Origin: Gillisia sp. Hel_I_86
GTDB lineage: Bacteria > Bacteroidota > Bacteroidia > Flavobacteriales > Flavobacteriaceae
NCBI RefSeq assembly: GCF_007827275.1
Contig: NZ_VISE01000001.1
Span: 3,286,001 to 3,350,000, forward strand
DNA: 64,000 nucleotides
Direction of reading: 5' to 3'
The notes beneath the pieces were generated by a model that had not been told where the DNA came from, ran no database searches, and worked only from the letters and a program-made list of their open reading frames with translations. Every line of letters begins with the position of its first letter. The first letter of the stretch is position 1. The translations under genes and the position numbers were made by a program. This document shows positions 45,571-54,086 of this stretch, piece after piece.

Positions 45571-46113
45571 TTAGTTAATATATAAAACCTGAGAGCTTGC
45601 AGAACCATCTAAATTCACTGTTACAATAAACAAAGCCCCATTTTCATTATCCGAAAGATGCTCATATTTTTTTTCTTTTAAAATAGCATTTGCAAATTCT
45701 GGCGTGGTATTGCTATGTCCCACCACTAAAACCGTTTTGCCTTTGGTTTCTTTCTGAAATTCTGCATCATAAATTTTGTGGGGATCATATATATTAAGCT
45801 CCAAATCTTTTGAAGAAGCAGTAGGTTGTGCCGTGGCTTTGGTTCTGTGATAATTGGTGCTGTAAACCATGTCGAAAGGAACATCTTTAAAGACCTTCGC
45901 CCAATTTTCTGCCCTTTCCGTTCCTTGATCAGTCAATAAAGGATCTTTTTTAGTAGTATCACTTCGGTCTTTTTCTGCATGCCGAATTAAATAATAGGTG
46001 GTTACTTCATTATGATTTTCCAATGAAGATGTCTCCTTATTTTCAATTTTATTAGCCTTGTTTATGCTGAAGGTAGAGAGTACAATAGTGAGTATTAAAG
46101 CAAAACTTTTCAT
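45571..46113 (-). CDS. Histidine phosphatase family protein, exported
   Basis: 180 residues with a signal peptide (MKSFALILTIVLSTFSINKA) and a compact histidine-phosphatase domain. The phospho-accepting His is in YLIRHAEKDRSD (RHG-like, here RHA) and the second His in VLVVGHSNTTPEFAN. The family removes phosphate from small molecules. It lies 3 bp downstream of a phytase-like lipoprotein gene, so the two exported proteins may act together on phosphorylated substrates; this is inferred. Confidence 0.9.
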   Translation of the reverse strand: MKSFALILTIVLSTFSINKANKIENKETSSLENHNEVTTYYLIRHAEKDRSDTTKKDPLLTDQGTERAENWAKVFKDVPFDMVYSTNYHRTKATAQPTASSKDLELNIYDPHKIYDAEFQKETKGKTVLVVGHSNTTPEFANAILKEKKYEHLSDNENGALFIVTVNLDGSASSQVLYIN

Positions 46114-46116
46114 GTT

Positions 46117-47211
46117 TTATTGTTTAAAGATGACTTCCATTAATATTACTTGATTCAATTGTTTTCCCAAAGTATTAAAATTATTGTCTGAAATTAGAAT
46201 TAAGGTTTTGTTCCCATTTGGAAGATCTGGGCCAAAGGTCATTCCTTCAATATTATCAATAATCCCATCAGTTAATTTCTTTTTTACAGATTTAAAATCG
46301 AATACCAACTCCTTGGTGGCTTTTGTGTATTTTTCTTTTCGCAGGTTTTCGAAATCCAAGGTATTGGTGGCGTTTTCAGCATTTATATCAAAAATCCGAA
46401 CGGTATTTCCATAACTACCATGCCCTGCAGAAAAAGCCCTTTCCAATACCAGGAATTTATGAGGTGCATATTGGATCAATTCTGTAAGTCCATTTACAGC
46501 AAAGTATTTCCATGGGACCTTGGAAATATTCTCCAGGGAAATAACAAATTGCTCATCGGCTTTTCCCGATTCTTTATTAAAATGTGTTATTCTTATAGGG
46601 GAGTTGGTAGGAAATAATTTAGGTTTAGAGCCATCTTTTGTAAGCGGAAGTTCCATCCCTACCCAAAAGCCTTCATTTTGAAGGTCTTTGGTAAGGCCCT
46701 CAAAAACACCGTTATTCCGTGGTTGTTGGCTTCCTGTTGAAGTAAAATAATCTGGCAATTCAAAATTCTTAAGGAACTCCCCATTGGAATCTATATAAAA
46801 AATTGAAGGCTTCTGATTTTTAGAAATAGCGCCTTCACTGGTTAAGACTATATTTTCATTTTCTATTCTTATAGATTCCAGGTCCAGCGTATTCACTTTT
46901 AAAAATCCTGCAGCCCTATTTAACTTTATCACATCAGAAATGAGTATGGTATCGATTTTATTCCCCTTGATCCTTATTTCCGAAGTATAAATTCTTGGAT
47001 TTCCGGGGTGATCGCAAACTATATAATAAACACCGTTTTGATAATCTATTCCAGAAAGGCCACCAACTTTAGTTCCTTCAATTTCGATATTTGCATCAAT
47101 AATATAGTCATCCAAATATCGGAGTTCGATATTCTTAGAATTCAATTTTTTGGATGTACCGCAAGAAGTAAGAAATACAGCGGCAATTGCAAACAGTAAT
47201 ACTCTTTTCAT
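46117..47211 (-). CDS. Esterase-like / phytase-like lipoprotein
   Basis: 364 residues, lipobox FLTSC (Cys17), then a beta-propeller-like domain of the phytase-like (DUF4397-unrelated, esterase-like) family. Recognisable are VGGLSGIDYQNGVYYIVCDH, LESIRIENENIVLTSEGA, NNGVFEGLTKD and the C-terminal DNIEGMTFGPDLPNGNKTLILISDNNFN, which carries the acidic calcium-site residues. Family members are annotated both as esterase-like and phytase-like; the substrate is unknown. Confidence 0.85.
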   Translation of the reverse strand: MKRVLLFAIAAVFLTSCGTSKKLNSKNIELRYLDDYIIDANIEIEGTKVGGLSGIDYQNGVYYIVCDHPGNPRIYTSEIRIKGNKIDTILISDVIKLNRAAGFLKVNTLDLESIRIENENIVLTSEGAISKNQKPSIFYIDSNGEFLKNFELPDYFTSTGSQQPRNNGVFEGLTKDLQNEGFWVGMELPLTKDGSKPKLFPTNSPIRITHFNKESGKADEQFVISLENISKVPWKYFAVNGLTELIQYAPHKFLVLERAFSAGHGSYGNTVRIFDINAENATNTLDFENLRKEKYTKATKELVFDFKSVKKKLTDGIIDNIEGMTFGPDLPNGNKTLILISDNNFNTLGKQLNQVILMEVIFKQ

Positions 47212-47328
47212 GGACTTAGGTAAAGGGTAAAAATAACAAATCCTTAAGATAATAATAGGAGTTTGTTGAGAGAATTCGCGGTTTGTAAAATGTACATTTA
47301 AATATTATTAACCATAAAAATGAAAATT

Positions 47329-47514
47329 ATGAATAATGACCAATTAGAAGGAAAATGGAAACGAATTAAAGGGGATTTTAAGCAAAAATACGGCAAACTT
47401 ACTGACGATGACGTAACTTATTCTGAAGGAAAGTTTGACGAAATGATGGGGCGCCTGCAAGACAAAACAGGTAAAACGAAAGAAGAATTAAAAGACGAAA
47501 TAGATAGGTGGTAG
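47329..47514 (+). CDS. CsbD family stress protein
   Basis: 61 residues from the ATG at 47329 (an in-frame ATG at 47320 adds MKI). The CsbD pattern is clear: MNNDQLEGKWKRIKGDFKQ, KYGKLTDDDVTYSEGK and QDKTGKTKEELKDEID. These small charged helical proteins are induced by general stress in other bacteria. A bidirectional terminator separates it from clpB, which converges on it. Confidence 0.92.
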   Translation: MNNDQLEGKWKRIKGDFKQKYGKLTDDDVTYSEGKFDEMMGRLQDKTGKTKEELKDEIDRW

Positions 47515-47534
47515 ACAATAAATCGCCACTTATT

Positions 47535-47570
47535 GAAAAAGGCTGCTTATTTTATTAAGCAGCCTTTCTT
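47535..47570. terminator. Bidirectional terminator between csbD-like gene and clpB
   Basis: A 12-bp perfect stem AAAGGCTGCTTA / TAAGCAGCCTTT. It abuts the last base of the clpB stop codon. Confidence 0.85.
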
Positions 47571-50179
47571 TATTGGTCTTTGTTTGCTAGTTCTTCCTGA
47601 TTCCTGAAAACCAGTGTGTCATCGAATTCATCCAATAATATGATGCTATCTGTTTTAACTCTTCCCGAAAGGATTTCTTTAGAAAGTTTGTTCAGCACCT
47701 CTCTTTGCAATACCCTCTTTACAGGTCGTGCCCCATATTGAGGGTCGAAACCTAGTCTTGAAAGATATGCCAATGCTTCTTTTGTAGCATCCAGCACAAT
47801 ACCTTGCTTTAAAAGCATTTTTTTAAGTCCATTCAACTGTAGGCCTACGATCTTTAGAATGTCCTTCTTGTTTAATGGTGCAAATAGAACAATATCATCT
47901 ATTCTATTGATGAATTCTGGGCGAACCGTTTGTTTTAATAACCCAAGTACTTCTACTTTTGCACTTTCCATGGCAGTGTCAAGATCTTTTACTGTTTCAA
48001 ATTTCTCCTGAATAATAGGAGAACCCATGTTGGATGTCATTATAATAATAGCATTCTTGAAATCGGCCAATCTTCCTTTATTGTCTGTAAGCCTGCCTTC
48101 ATCCAACACTTGCAATAAAATATTAAAAGTATCGGGATGTGCTTTTTCAATTTCATCCAATAGGATGACAGAATAAGGTTTTCTACGAACAGCTTCGGTA
48201 AGTTGGCCGCCTTCTTCGTAACCTATATATCCCGGAGGTGCTCCTACCAATCTACTAACCGCATGACGTTCTTGATATTCGCTCATATCTATTCTGGTCA
48301 TAGCAGACTCGTCATCAAAAAGATATTCTGCAAGAGCCTTCGCCAGCTCGGTTTTACCAACTCCAGTGGTACCCAAAAACAAGAAGGTCCCAATTGGCTT
48401 CTTTTGGTCTTGTAATCCGGCGCGACTTCTTCTTACAGCATCACTCACAGCTTGGATCGCCTCTTCCTGCCCAACTACACGCTTGTGCAATTCATCTTCT
48501 AGCTTCAGCAATTTTTCACGATCACTTTGCAACATTTTAGTAACAGGCACTCCGGTCCATTTTGCAACAACTTCAGCGATATCCTCGTAAGTTACTTCCT
48601 CTTTTATTAGCGTTTTGCTATCCTGATTGTTTTCTACTTGTTTCTGTAGTTCTTCTAACCGCTCTTGTGCTTCTTTAATTTTGCCATATCTAATTTCTGC
48701 CACTTTTCCGTAGTCGCCTTCACGTTCTGCCCTTTCGGCTTCCAGTTTAAATTGCTCGATATCAGATTTAGCCGATTGAATATTATCTACAACCTCTTTT
48801 TCGTTCTTCCATCGTGCATTCAATTCGTTGCGCTCTTCCTTAAGGTTGGCAAGATCGGCAGTTAAAATTTTTAACTTGGACTCATCGTTCTCCCGCTTGA
48901 TAGCTTCGATCTCAATTTCTAATTGGGTTACTTTTCTATCCAGCACATCTAATTCTTCCGGCTTGGAATTGATCTCCATCCTAATTTTTGATGCGGCTTC
49001 ATCCATAAGATCTATCGCCTTATCTGGTAAAAACCTATTGGTGATATAGCGTTGCGAAAGTTCTACAGCTGCGATAATAGCCTCATCTTTGATACGCACT
49101 TTATGATGAGTTTCATATTTTTCTTTGATCCCACGAAGAATAGAGATAGCACTTTCTGTATCTGGCTCATCTACTATCACTTTTTGGAAACGTCTTTCCA
49201 AAGCTTTGTCCTTTTCGAAATATTTCTGATATTCATCCAAGGTAGTGGCACCAATGGCTCTTAACTCTCCACGAGCTAAGGCCGGCTTTAAAATATTTGC
49301 GGCATCCATTGCTCCTTGTCCGCCACCGGCACCAACAAGCGTGTGGATCTCATCGATAAATAATACGATATCTCCTTCGCTTTCGGTAACTTCTTTTATT
49401 ACTGCTTTTAAGCGCTCTTCAAATTCTCCTTTATATTTGGCTCCAGCGATCAGCGCTCCCATATCTAGGGAAAATATTTGTTTGTTCTTTAAATTTTCTG
49501 GAATATCCCCATCTATGATCCTATGGGCTAGTCCTTCCGCAATTGCGGTTTTCCCAACCCCGGGTTCACCAACCAGCATCGGATTGTTTTTTGTTCTTCT
49601 GGATAGAATTTGGAGTACCCTCCTAATTTCTTCATCACGTCCAATAACAGGATCCAGTTTCCCTTCTTCAGCTAACTTATTGAGGTTTTTAGCGTATTTG
49701 TTAAGTGAGTTATAGGTTTCCTCAGCGCTTTTAGAAGTTACTCGATCTCCTTTACGCAATTCATCTATAGCCGCTCTAAGACTTTTTTCTGAAGCGCCCT
49801 GATCTTTCAAGATCTGAGCAACCTTACTGGAAGATTTGAATATTGCCAATATTAGATGTTCAATAGAAACATATTCATCTTTCATTTTACCGGCGATGCT
49901 ACTTGCGTCATTTAAAGTTGAAGAAGCAGTTCTTGAGAGCATTATGTCTCCCCCGGTTACTTTTGGGAAATTTTCTAAAGTCTTATCCAGTATTTGGGTA
50001 AAAAGCCCAATATTGATATTTAATTTTTTGAGCAGAAAGGGAGTTACATTTTCATCGACCAAGGTAATGCCTTTGAAGATATGTTCATTTTCTATTTGCT
50101 GATGACCCAATTCCTGAGCAAGTTGTTGTGCTTGCTGAATGGCCTCTTGTGATTTTATGGTAAAGTTGTTTAAGTTCAT
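47570..50179 (-). CDS. clpB: ATP-dependent chaperone ClpB
   Basis: An 869-residue disaggregase. Start MNLNNFTIKSQEAIQQAQ at 50179 is the family N-terminus, and an upstream frame to 50200 is unlikely. Order: Clp N-domain (to ~145), AAA-1 (GEPGVGKTAIAEG, FIDEIHTLVGAGG), the long coiled-coil middle domain (about residues 400-530, LDRKVTQLEIEIEAIKREN), AAA-2 (GTTGVGKTELAKAL, LLDEIEKAHPD) and D2-small. An inverted pair of operator-like 15-mers lies upstream of the start. Confidence 0.97.
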   Translation of the reverse strand: MNLNNFTIKSQEAIQQAQQLAQELGHQQIENEHIFKGITLVDENVTPFLLKKLNINIGLFTQILDKTLENFPKVTGGDIMLSRTASSTLNDASSIAGKMKDEYVSIEHLILAIFKSSSKVAQILKDQGASEKSLRAAIDELRKGDRVTSKSAEETYNSLNKYAKNLNKLAEEGKLDPVIGRDEEIRRVLQILSRRTKNNPMLVGEPGVGKTAIAEGLAHRIIDGDIPENLKNKQIFSLDMGALIAGAKYKGEFEERLKAVIKEVTESEGDIVLFIDEIHTLVGAGGGQGAMDAANILKPALARGELRAIGATTLDEYQKYFEKDKALERRFQKVIVDEPDTESAISILRGIKEKYETHHKVRIKDEAIIAAVELSQRYITNRFLPDKAIDLMDEAASKIRMEINSKPEELDVLDRKVTQLEIEIEAIKRENDESKLKILTADLANLKEERNELNARWKNEKEVVDNIQSAKSDIEQFKLEAERAEREGDYGKVAEIRYGKIKEAQERLEELQKQVENNQDSKTLIKEEVTYEDIAEVVAKWTGVPVTKMLQSDREKLLKLEDELHKRVVGQEEAIQAVSDAVRRSRAGLQDQKKPIGTFLFLGTTGVGKTELAKALAEYLFDDESAMTRIDMSEYQERHAVSRLVGAPPGYIGYEEGGQLTEAVRRKPYSVILLDEIEKAHPDTFNILLQVLDEGRLTDNKGRLADFKNAIIIMTSNMGSPIIQEKFETVKDLDTAMESAKVEVLGLLKQTVRPEFINRIDDIVLFAPLNKKDILKIVGLQLNGLKKMLLKQGIVLDATKEALAYLSRLGFDPQYGARPVKRVLQREVLNKLSKEILSGRVKTDSIILLDEFDDTLVFRNQEELANKDQ

Positions 50180-50211
50180 TAGTTTTAGTTTTAAATACAA
50201 AACATGAATAT

Positions 50212-50283
50212 CAAAGCATATACCAACAGAATGGAGCTGTCAAAATGACTGTTATCATTGAGTTTGGGCAGACATTTTGCCTG
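50212..50283 (-). promoter_or_regulatory. clpB promoter with an inverted operator-like pair
   Basis: On the plus strand CTGTCAAAATGACTG (50237-50251) and CAGACATTTTGCCTG (50269-50283) are inverted copies of a C(T/A)GnCAAAATGnCTG motif with centres 32 bp apart. The nearer copy contains TTTTGACAG on the clpB strand. It sits 20 bases ahead of TATGCTTTG (50212-50220), a TAnnTTTG-like -7 element with one extra base. The layout suggests a heat-shock repressor site overlapping the promoter. Confidence 0.5.
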
Positions 50284-50407
50284 TTGTGCTAAACTATAAG
50301 TTACGCATTTAGATTTTTATTTTTAAGTTCTTTTATCTAAACTTTTATTCCGGGATAGATGGTTTTATTGCCTGAAATCCTATTTTTGCACACTAAAATT
50401 ATAATAT

Positions 50408-50800
50408 ATGGGATTTTTTGATAGAATGTTCAAGTCTGAAAATAATGACAATAATCCAGAGAATAAATCTGTGCCTTGGATTCAACTAACTCAAATTGAG
50501 ACCTTAGAGGAAATAGCCAAAGATTCTTTTAACCAGCCAATTGCAATTTTAAAACATTCTACATCTTGTGGGATTAGTAGAATGGTTTTAAGACAATTTG
50601 AGCAAAATTATAATCTAGATCCAGATTCAATTAAATTATATTTCTTGGATCTTTTGAGATACAGGGATATTTCCAATAAGATTGCTTCCAGGTTTAATGT
50701 CCCTCATGAGAGTCCACAATTGATTATGATCAAAGATGGAAAAGCTGTTTATGATGCTTCCCATAGTGCGATCACTATAGAGAAATTGAAAACAGTGTAA
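50408..50800 (+). CDS. ytxJ: Bacillithiol system redox-active protein YtxJ
   Basis: A 130-residue thioredoxin-fold protein of the YtxJ family. The active site is ILKHSTSCGISRMVLRQFE, a single catalytic Cys. YLDLLRYRDISNKIASRF and VPHESPQLIMIKDGKAVYDASHSAI are typical of the family. Homologues are proposed to act as monothiol bacilliredoxins. This fits with bshB1 at 62.7 kb. A TATTTTTG -7-like element at 50381-50388 lies 20 bases upstream. Confidence 0.92.
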   Translation: MGFFDRMFKSENNDNNPENKSVPWIQLTQIETLEEIAKDSFNQPIAILKHSTSCGISRMVLRQFEQNYNLDPDSIKLYFLDLLRYRDISNKIASRFNVPHESPQLIMIKDGKAVYDASHSAITIEKLKTV

Positions 50801-51018
50801 TCTGACCTTGTGGATTTACATCTCCCAGGTTTATCTCGATTTTTTTAATTCATGCCTGGTGGTCTTGTTTGGCTTTTGATTTTAACACGTATATTTCTTA
50901 AAATTTTTATTTGTAATTATTTAATAGGGGAGGTTAAAGTTGTTATAAAGCTTTATTAAGTAAGAATTTACACACGTATCTTCATACTATTATTTATTAA
51001 CCATTTAAATATAGTATC

Positions 51019-51135
51019 ATGGAAAATCAAAAAGATCCTCAAAAGAAAGATCAAAAATCAACTCAGAAACCGGGAACTAAGTCTAATCCTCAAACAGGAG
51101 GACAAAAGAAAAATTCTCAAAATACCAAAAGGTAA
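51019..51135 (+). CDS. Small 38-residue polar, disordered peptide
   Basis: An ATG frame of 38 codons (MENQKDPQKKDQKSTQ...NTKR) is followed 25 bases later by a strong terminator, with a 200-base upstream region free of other genes. Apart from Met1 it contains no Ile, Leu, Val, Phe, Trp, Tyr, Ala, Cys or His. It is made of Lys, Gln, Asn, Pro, Gly, Ser, Thr, Asp, Glu and Arg. It should be fully unfolded and basic. The isolated transcript-like arrangement argues that it is a real gene; its function is unknown. Confidence 0.6.
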   Translation: MENQKDPQKKDQKSTQKPGTKSNPQTGGQKKNSQNTKR

Positions 51136-51157
51136 GTAGGGTTAATCGATCTGAAAG

Positions 51158-51197
51158 AAAAATGGCTATCCAATTAGTATTGGATAGCCATTTTTTA
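51158..51197. terminator. Bidirectional terminator
   Basis: A 14-bp perfect stem AATGGCTATCCAAT / ATTGGATAGCCATT with a TAGT loop and T6 on the right. It serves the small peptide gene and the convergent fumarylacetoacetase gene. Confidence 0.88.
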
Positions 51198-51210
51198 TGG
51201 TTGTAAGAGA

Positions 51211-52506
51211 TTATTTTTTCTTCGTTTGGGGTTCGTAAACCGGTAAAAGCTTAGTGCTTACCTCTCCAAAACCTATTCTTCTGTCTTTTCCTTCACAGTA
51301 CCCACGCATAATAACCGTATCGTTATCTTCAATAAATTTCCGCTCAGTTCCATCACTTAATTTCACAGGTTTTTCACCTTTCCATGAAAGTTCCAGCATG
51401 GATCCATAAGAATCGGGGGTTGGCCCGGAAATAGTTCCAGAACCCATCATGTCTCCAGAATTAATTGGGCATCCATTCACAGTATGATGAGCCAGTTGCT
51501 GACTCATGTTCCAATACATATATTTGAAATTGGATTTAGAGATCGTTGTCTCTTCTTTATCTTCAGGCTGTATTGCAACCTCTAAATGAATATTGAAACT
51601 TTTCTTTCCTTTAAATTGAAGGTAAGGAAGTAATTCCTTTTCCGGTTCCGGGCTTTTAGTCCTAAAAGGCTCTAAGGCGTCCAGGGTTACGATCCAAGGT
51701 GAAATTGAAGAGGCAAAATTCTTCGCCAAGAAGGGCCCTAGCGGCACGTATTCCCATTTCTGAATGTCTCTTGCACTCCAGTCATTAAACAAGACCATTC
51801 CAAAGATATAATCTTCAGCTTCGTCTATGGGAATTGACTCTCCCAATGGGTTTCCATCTGTTGTAATAAATGCCATTTCCAATTCGAAATCCACCAATCT
51901 GGAAGGGCCAAAAATGGGTTCTGTAGCCCCTGCCGGTAAAGTTTGACCTTGCGGTCTATGTACTGGGATACCACTGGGAATTATAGAAGAACTTCTTCCG
52001 TGGTAACCTACAGGGATATGCAACCAGTTTGGTAAAAGTGCATTATCTGGGTCACGGAACATGGTCCCCACATTGGTAGCATGTTCTTTACTAGAATAGA
52101 AATCGGTATAATCTCCTACCTGTACCGGTAATTGCATTTCAATTTCATCTAAAGTGAAAAGCACTGTATTTCGATGATCTTGGTTGTCTTTTAATTTTGG
52201 ATTTTTGGCATCAAAAATATCAGCGATTCGGTTTCTCACCAAACGCCAGGTTTTTTTACCATCAGATATAAAGTCGTTTAAAGTATCTTGAAGAAAAATA
52301 TCATCGGTAAGAGGGATTTCGTCAAAATATCCTAATTGATGTAGGGCACCCAGATCAATGGCGTAGTCACCAATTCTGGTTCCAATTGTAACCATATCGT
52401 CTCTTGTTAAAAAAACTCCGAACGGAATATTTTGAATTGGAAAATCGGTGTTACTTGGAATGTCCAGCCAGGTTTTTCTATTAGGATCATTTGCTGATAT
52501 AGGCAT
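51211..52506 (-). CDS. fahA: Fumarylacetoacetase
   Basis: 431 residues. Hydrolyses 4-fumarylacetoacetate to fumarate and acetoacetate, the last step of tyrosine breakdown. An N-terminal SH3-like domain is followed by the beta-roll catalytic domain with YTDFYSSKEHATNVG (metal Asp, catalytic His), GYHGRSSSII, VDFELEMAF (metal Glu), LFNDWSARDIQKWEYVPLGPFLAKNF and INSGDMMGSGTISG. The length matches eukaryotic-type FAH. Homogentisate dioxygenase is not in the window. Confidence 0.96.
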   Translation of the reverse strand: MPISANDPNRKTWLDIPSNTDFPIQNIPFGVFLTRDDMVTIGTRIGDYAIDLGALHQLGYFDEIPLTDDIFLQDTLNDFISDGKKTWRLVRNRIADIFDAKNPKLKDNQDHRNTVLFTLDEIEMQLPVQVGDYTDFYSSKEHATNVGTMFRDPDNALLPNWLHIPVGYHGRSSSIIPSGIPVHRPQGQTLPAGATEPIFGPSRLVDFELEMAFITTDGNPLGESIPIDEAEDYIFGMVLFNDWSARDIQKWEYVPLGPFLAKNFASSISPWIVTLDALEPFRTKSPEPEKELLPYLQFKGKKSFNIHLEVAIQPEDKEETTISKSNFKYMYWNMSQQLAHHTVNGCPINSGDMMGSGTISGPTPDSYGSMLELSWKGEKPVKLSDGTERKFIEDNDTVIMRGYCEGKDRRIGFGEVSTKLLPVYEPQTKKK

Positions 52507-52581
52507 ATATTATTTTGTTTTATTTTTAAATGTATTAATTTCAAAGTTATTATTTTCCAGCAATTAACCGATTGGAATTAT

Positions 52582-52589
52582 TACTTTTG
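52582..52589 (+). promoter_or_regulatory. -7 element candidate for glyA
   Basis: TACTTTTG matches TAnnTTTG and lies 26 bases before the glyA ATG. No TTTG -33 element is seen at the expected spacing. Confidence 0.4.
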
Positions 52590-52615
52590 AGGAATATTTA
52601 ACGTAAAAAATTAAC

Positions 52616-53887
52616 ATGCAACAAGATACACAAATTTTTGATCTGATAGAAGCTGAAAGAAACCGTCAACTGAATGGTTTAGAACTAATTGCTAGTGAGA
52701 ATTTTGTGAGCGATCAGGTGCTTGAAGCAGCCGGTTCTATACTAACAAATAAATATGCTGAAGGATATCCAGGAAAGAGATATTATGGAGGTTGTGAGAT
52801 CGTAGATGAGGTAGAAACACTAGCCATAGAACGTTTAAAGGAACTTTTTAATGCGGAGTATGCCAATGTGCAACCCCATTCAGGTTCTCAAGCAAATACA
52901 GCGGTTTTTCATGCTTGTATGCAGCCAGGAGATAAATTTCTTGGTTTCGATCTTTCTCATGGAGGACATTTAACGCATGGATCTCCTGTAAACTTTTCTG
53001 GGAGGCTATACCAGCCAGTGTTTTACGGAGTTGTAAAGGAAACTGGATTGATAGATTACGATGCAGTTGCAGAGATCGCTGAAAGGGAAAAACCTAAAAT
53101 GATTATCGCAGGAGCTTCTGCATATTCAAGGGAAATAGATTATAAAAGATTTCGTGAAATAGCCGATAGTGTTGGCGCAATTTTATTTGCAGATATCGCT
53201 CATCCTGCCGGTCTTATAGCCAAAGGACTTTTAGGAGATCCTTTACCACATTGCCATGTGGTAACTTCTACAACCCATAAAACCTTACGTGGACCACGAG
53301 GTGGAATTATCATGATGGGGAAAGACTTCGATAATCCATTTGGATTGAAATTGAAAAATGGGAATCTTAAGAAAATGTCGGCTTTATTGGATAGTGGAGT
53401 GTTTCCAGGAAACCAAGGCGGGCCTTTAGAGCATATTATCGCAGCAAAGGCAGTAGCATTCGGTGAGGCCCTCACAGATGAGTTTCTTCATTATATGGTA
53501 CAGGTTAAGAAAAATGCAAAAGCCTTGGCAGCTGCATTTGTAGCTAAAGATTATCATGTGATCTCTGGCGGAACAGATAACCACATGATGTTAATAGATC
53601 TTAGAAATAAAAATATTACTGGAAAACAGGCTGAAGAAGCTTTGGGAATGGCAGAGATCACGGTGAACAAGAATATGGTGCCTTTTGATGATAAGTCTCC
53701 TTTTGTTACCTCTGGGATTCGTATTGGAACTCCTGCTGTAACAACACGCGGACTTAAAGAAGATGATATGGCCAAGATCGTAGATCTTATAGATCGTGTG
53801 ATCACCAATTTTGAGGATGAAGCTGAGCTGATTAAGATTGAAGCCGAAGTTCTGGATATGATGCAGGATCTTCCACTTTTCGCATAA
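52616..53887 (+). CDS. glyA: Serine hydroxymethyltransferase
   Basis: A 423-residue PLP enzyme interconverting serine and glycine with tetrahydrofolate. Start region [22 protein letters not shown], substrate site [18 protein letters not shown] Lys in [16 protein letters not shown], and [19 protein letters not shown]. Full length and single copy. It faces away from fahA. Confidence 0.98.
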   Translation: MQQDTQIFDLIEAERNRQLNGLELIASENFVSDQVLEAAGSILTNKYAEGYPGKRYYGGCEIVDEVETLAIERLKELFNAEYANVQPHSGSQANTAVFHACMQPGDKFLGFDLSHGGHLTHGSPVNFSGRLYQPVFYGVVKETGLIDYDAVAEIAEREKPKMIIAGASAYSREIDYKRFREIADSVGAILFADIAHPAGLIAKGLLGDPLPHCHVVTSTTHKTLRGPRGGIIMMGKDFDNPFGLKLKNGNLKKMSALLDSGVFPGNQGGPLEHIIAAKAVAFGEALTDEFLHYMVQVKKNAKALAAAFVAKDYHVISGGTDNHMMLIDLRNKNITGKQAEEALGMAEITVNKNMVPFDDKSPFVTSGIRIGTPAVTTRGLKEDDMAKIVDLIDRVITNFEDEAELIKIEAEVLDMMQDLPLFA

Positions 53888-54086
53888 ATTCCAGTTATAT
53901 TATTTTATAAATAGGATTTTCCCAAAAGGGAGGTTCTCTTTATTGTTCTGCAAATATCATCGGATCAAAAAAAAACAGTTTTTAGGGATGGAATTATAAG
54001 TTGACTAATAATCTGCTATATTAGCTGCGCTTCATTTTAATCAAGATCTTCTGTTATATTAATTAGTGGTCATTAACATCTCAATT

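Noticed and set aside
49245-49715. 156-codon frame antisense to clpB
   Set aside because: It lies wholly opposite the conserved AAA-1 domain of clpB and mirrors its codon pattern; no separate signal.
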